NCBI GenBank assembly: GCA_015486095.1
Contig: WFSK01000272.1
Coordinates: 1 to 6,240, forward strand
Direction of reading: 5' to 3'
Length of the DNA: 6,240 nt
From: Thermotogae bacterium
GTDB lineage: Bacteria > Thermotogota > Thermotogae > B3-G13
Shown here: one piece after another, positions 6,020 to 6,240 of the stretch
Layout: the number at the start of each line of letters is the position of its first letter
How positions within the stretch are numbered: the stretch's first letter is position 1
The notes under the pieces: model-generated
What the model saw: only the letters and a program-made list of their open reading frames with translations
The model's database searches: none
Told to the model about the DNA's origin: nothing
Position numbers and translations under genes: made by a program

Positions 6020-6240
6020 TCAAACCTCCTTTACAATTATCTGCTCTGCTTCTGTCTTTCTCAAAGAAAGGTGATATCCCTTGATAGAGATCTCTATCGG
6101 ATCCCCAAGTGGAGCTGCTCTTTCTATCCTCACTTTTGTCCCCGGTACAGCACCCATATTGAGCAACCTCGTCTTCAGGGAACCAGTTCCACCTATCTTA
6201 GCTATTTCCACTTCATCTCCCTTTTTAAACTCTTTGAGAG
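6020..6240 (-). CDS. feoA: FeoA, ferrous iron transport accessory protein (5' end cut off by window edge)
   Basis: FeoA is a small cytoplasmic SH3-like protein that works with the FeoB Fe(II) transporter; its exact role is unsettled. The visible frame runs for 72 complete codons and stays open to the window edge. A GTG at 6211 could be taken as a start, but the frame continues upstream as LKEFKKGDE before VEIAKIGG, which is how typical FeoA proteins of about 75 residues begin. That GTG is therefore most likely an internal valine, and only a few N-terminal residues are missing. Family hallmarks are RLLNMGAVPGTKVRIERAAP, the GDPIEISIKGYHLSLRKTEA stretch and the closing IIVKEV. The TGA stop lies 6 bp before feoB, and the feoB ribosome binding site overlaps the last feoA codons, so the two are almost certainly co-transcribed. 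The identity is firm; only the true start is unseen. Confidence 0.93.
   Translation of the reverse strand, partial: LKEFKKGDEVEIAKIGGTGSLKTRLLNMGAVPGTKVRIERAAPLGDPIEISIKGYHLSLRKTEAEQIIVKEV
6025..6032 (-). promoter_or_regulatory. feoB ribosome binding site
   Basis: AAAGGAGG is a near-perfect Shine-Dalgarno sequence. It lies inside the last codons of feoA and 11 nt before the feoB ATG at 6013. It supports this feoB start and close translational linkage of the two Feo genes. Confidence 0.85.

Larger units (their letters stand above)
131..6240 (-). other. Probable single transcription unit: feoA-feoB-ABC importer-KaiC-like-flavodoxin
   Basis: Seven genes lie in one direction with gaps of 6, about 37, overlap, overlap (ATGA), overlap (13 bp) and 33 bp. 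No hairpin followed by a T-run was seen in the gaps after feoB or after the KaiC-like gene. This spacing is typical of an operon, but a promoter hidden within the end of feoB and serving only the downstream genes cannot be excluded. The main promoter and any iron-responsive operator would lie beyond 6240. Confidence 0.6.

Noticed and set aside
6209..6211. GTG as the start of feoA
   Set aside because: The frame continues upstream to the window edge with typical FeoA N-terminal residues (KEFKKGDE), so this GTG is most likely an internal valine.

Overview
The window looks like part of the chromosome of an AT-rich bacterium (about 40% GC by eye), with frequent AGA/AGG arginine and ATA isoleucine codons and lysine/isoleucine-rich proteins. 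Strong Shine-Dalgarno sites (AAAGGAGG before feoB, AAAGGAG before the flavodoxin) argue for a bacterium. The overall look, and the style of FeoB and of the flavodoxin, suggest a thermophilic anaerobe such as a member of the Thermotogota. That assignment is inference and is not proven by any marker gene here.

Every supported gene lies on the minus strand and is read from the high coordinates to the low ones. In transcription order they are: the 3' part of feoA (entering from beyond 6240); feoB, a complete ferrous iron transporter; a NitT/TauT-type (NMT1/SsuA-like) substrate-binding protein; its ABC ATPase; its single permease; a KaiC/RecA-fold protein whose catalytic residues are all altered; a small flavodoxin; and possibly the first 28 codons of another gene leaving the window at position 1. 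The spacing is very tight: 6 bp between feoA and feoB, 28 bp between feoB and the binding protein, overlaps for the next three junctions, 33 bp before the flavodoxin and about 45 bp before the last partial frame. No convincing internal terminator or promoter is visible, so the whole block may be one transcription unit with its promoter upstream of feoA, outside the window.

Functionally, FeoA/FeoB import Fe(II). The three ABC genes form a complete importer for an unidentified small organic or thiamine-precursor-like solute. The flavodoxin is an FMN electron carrier of the kind that is often useful when iron is scarce. The element without an obvious explanation is the KaiC-like gene, whose start codon lies inside the permease gene. 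It keeps the KaiC-family fold signatures but has Pro in place of the Walker A Ser/Thr, Gln-Tyr in place of the catalytic Glu pair, and Gly in place of the Walker B Asp. It is a candidate regulatory pseudo-ATPase tied to an ABC importer, and it is the best lead in this window for an undescribed system.

No tRNA, rRNA, CRISPR array, insertion sequence or notable repeat was seen. There is no gene-free stretch longer than 300 bases.
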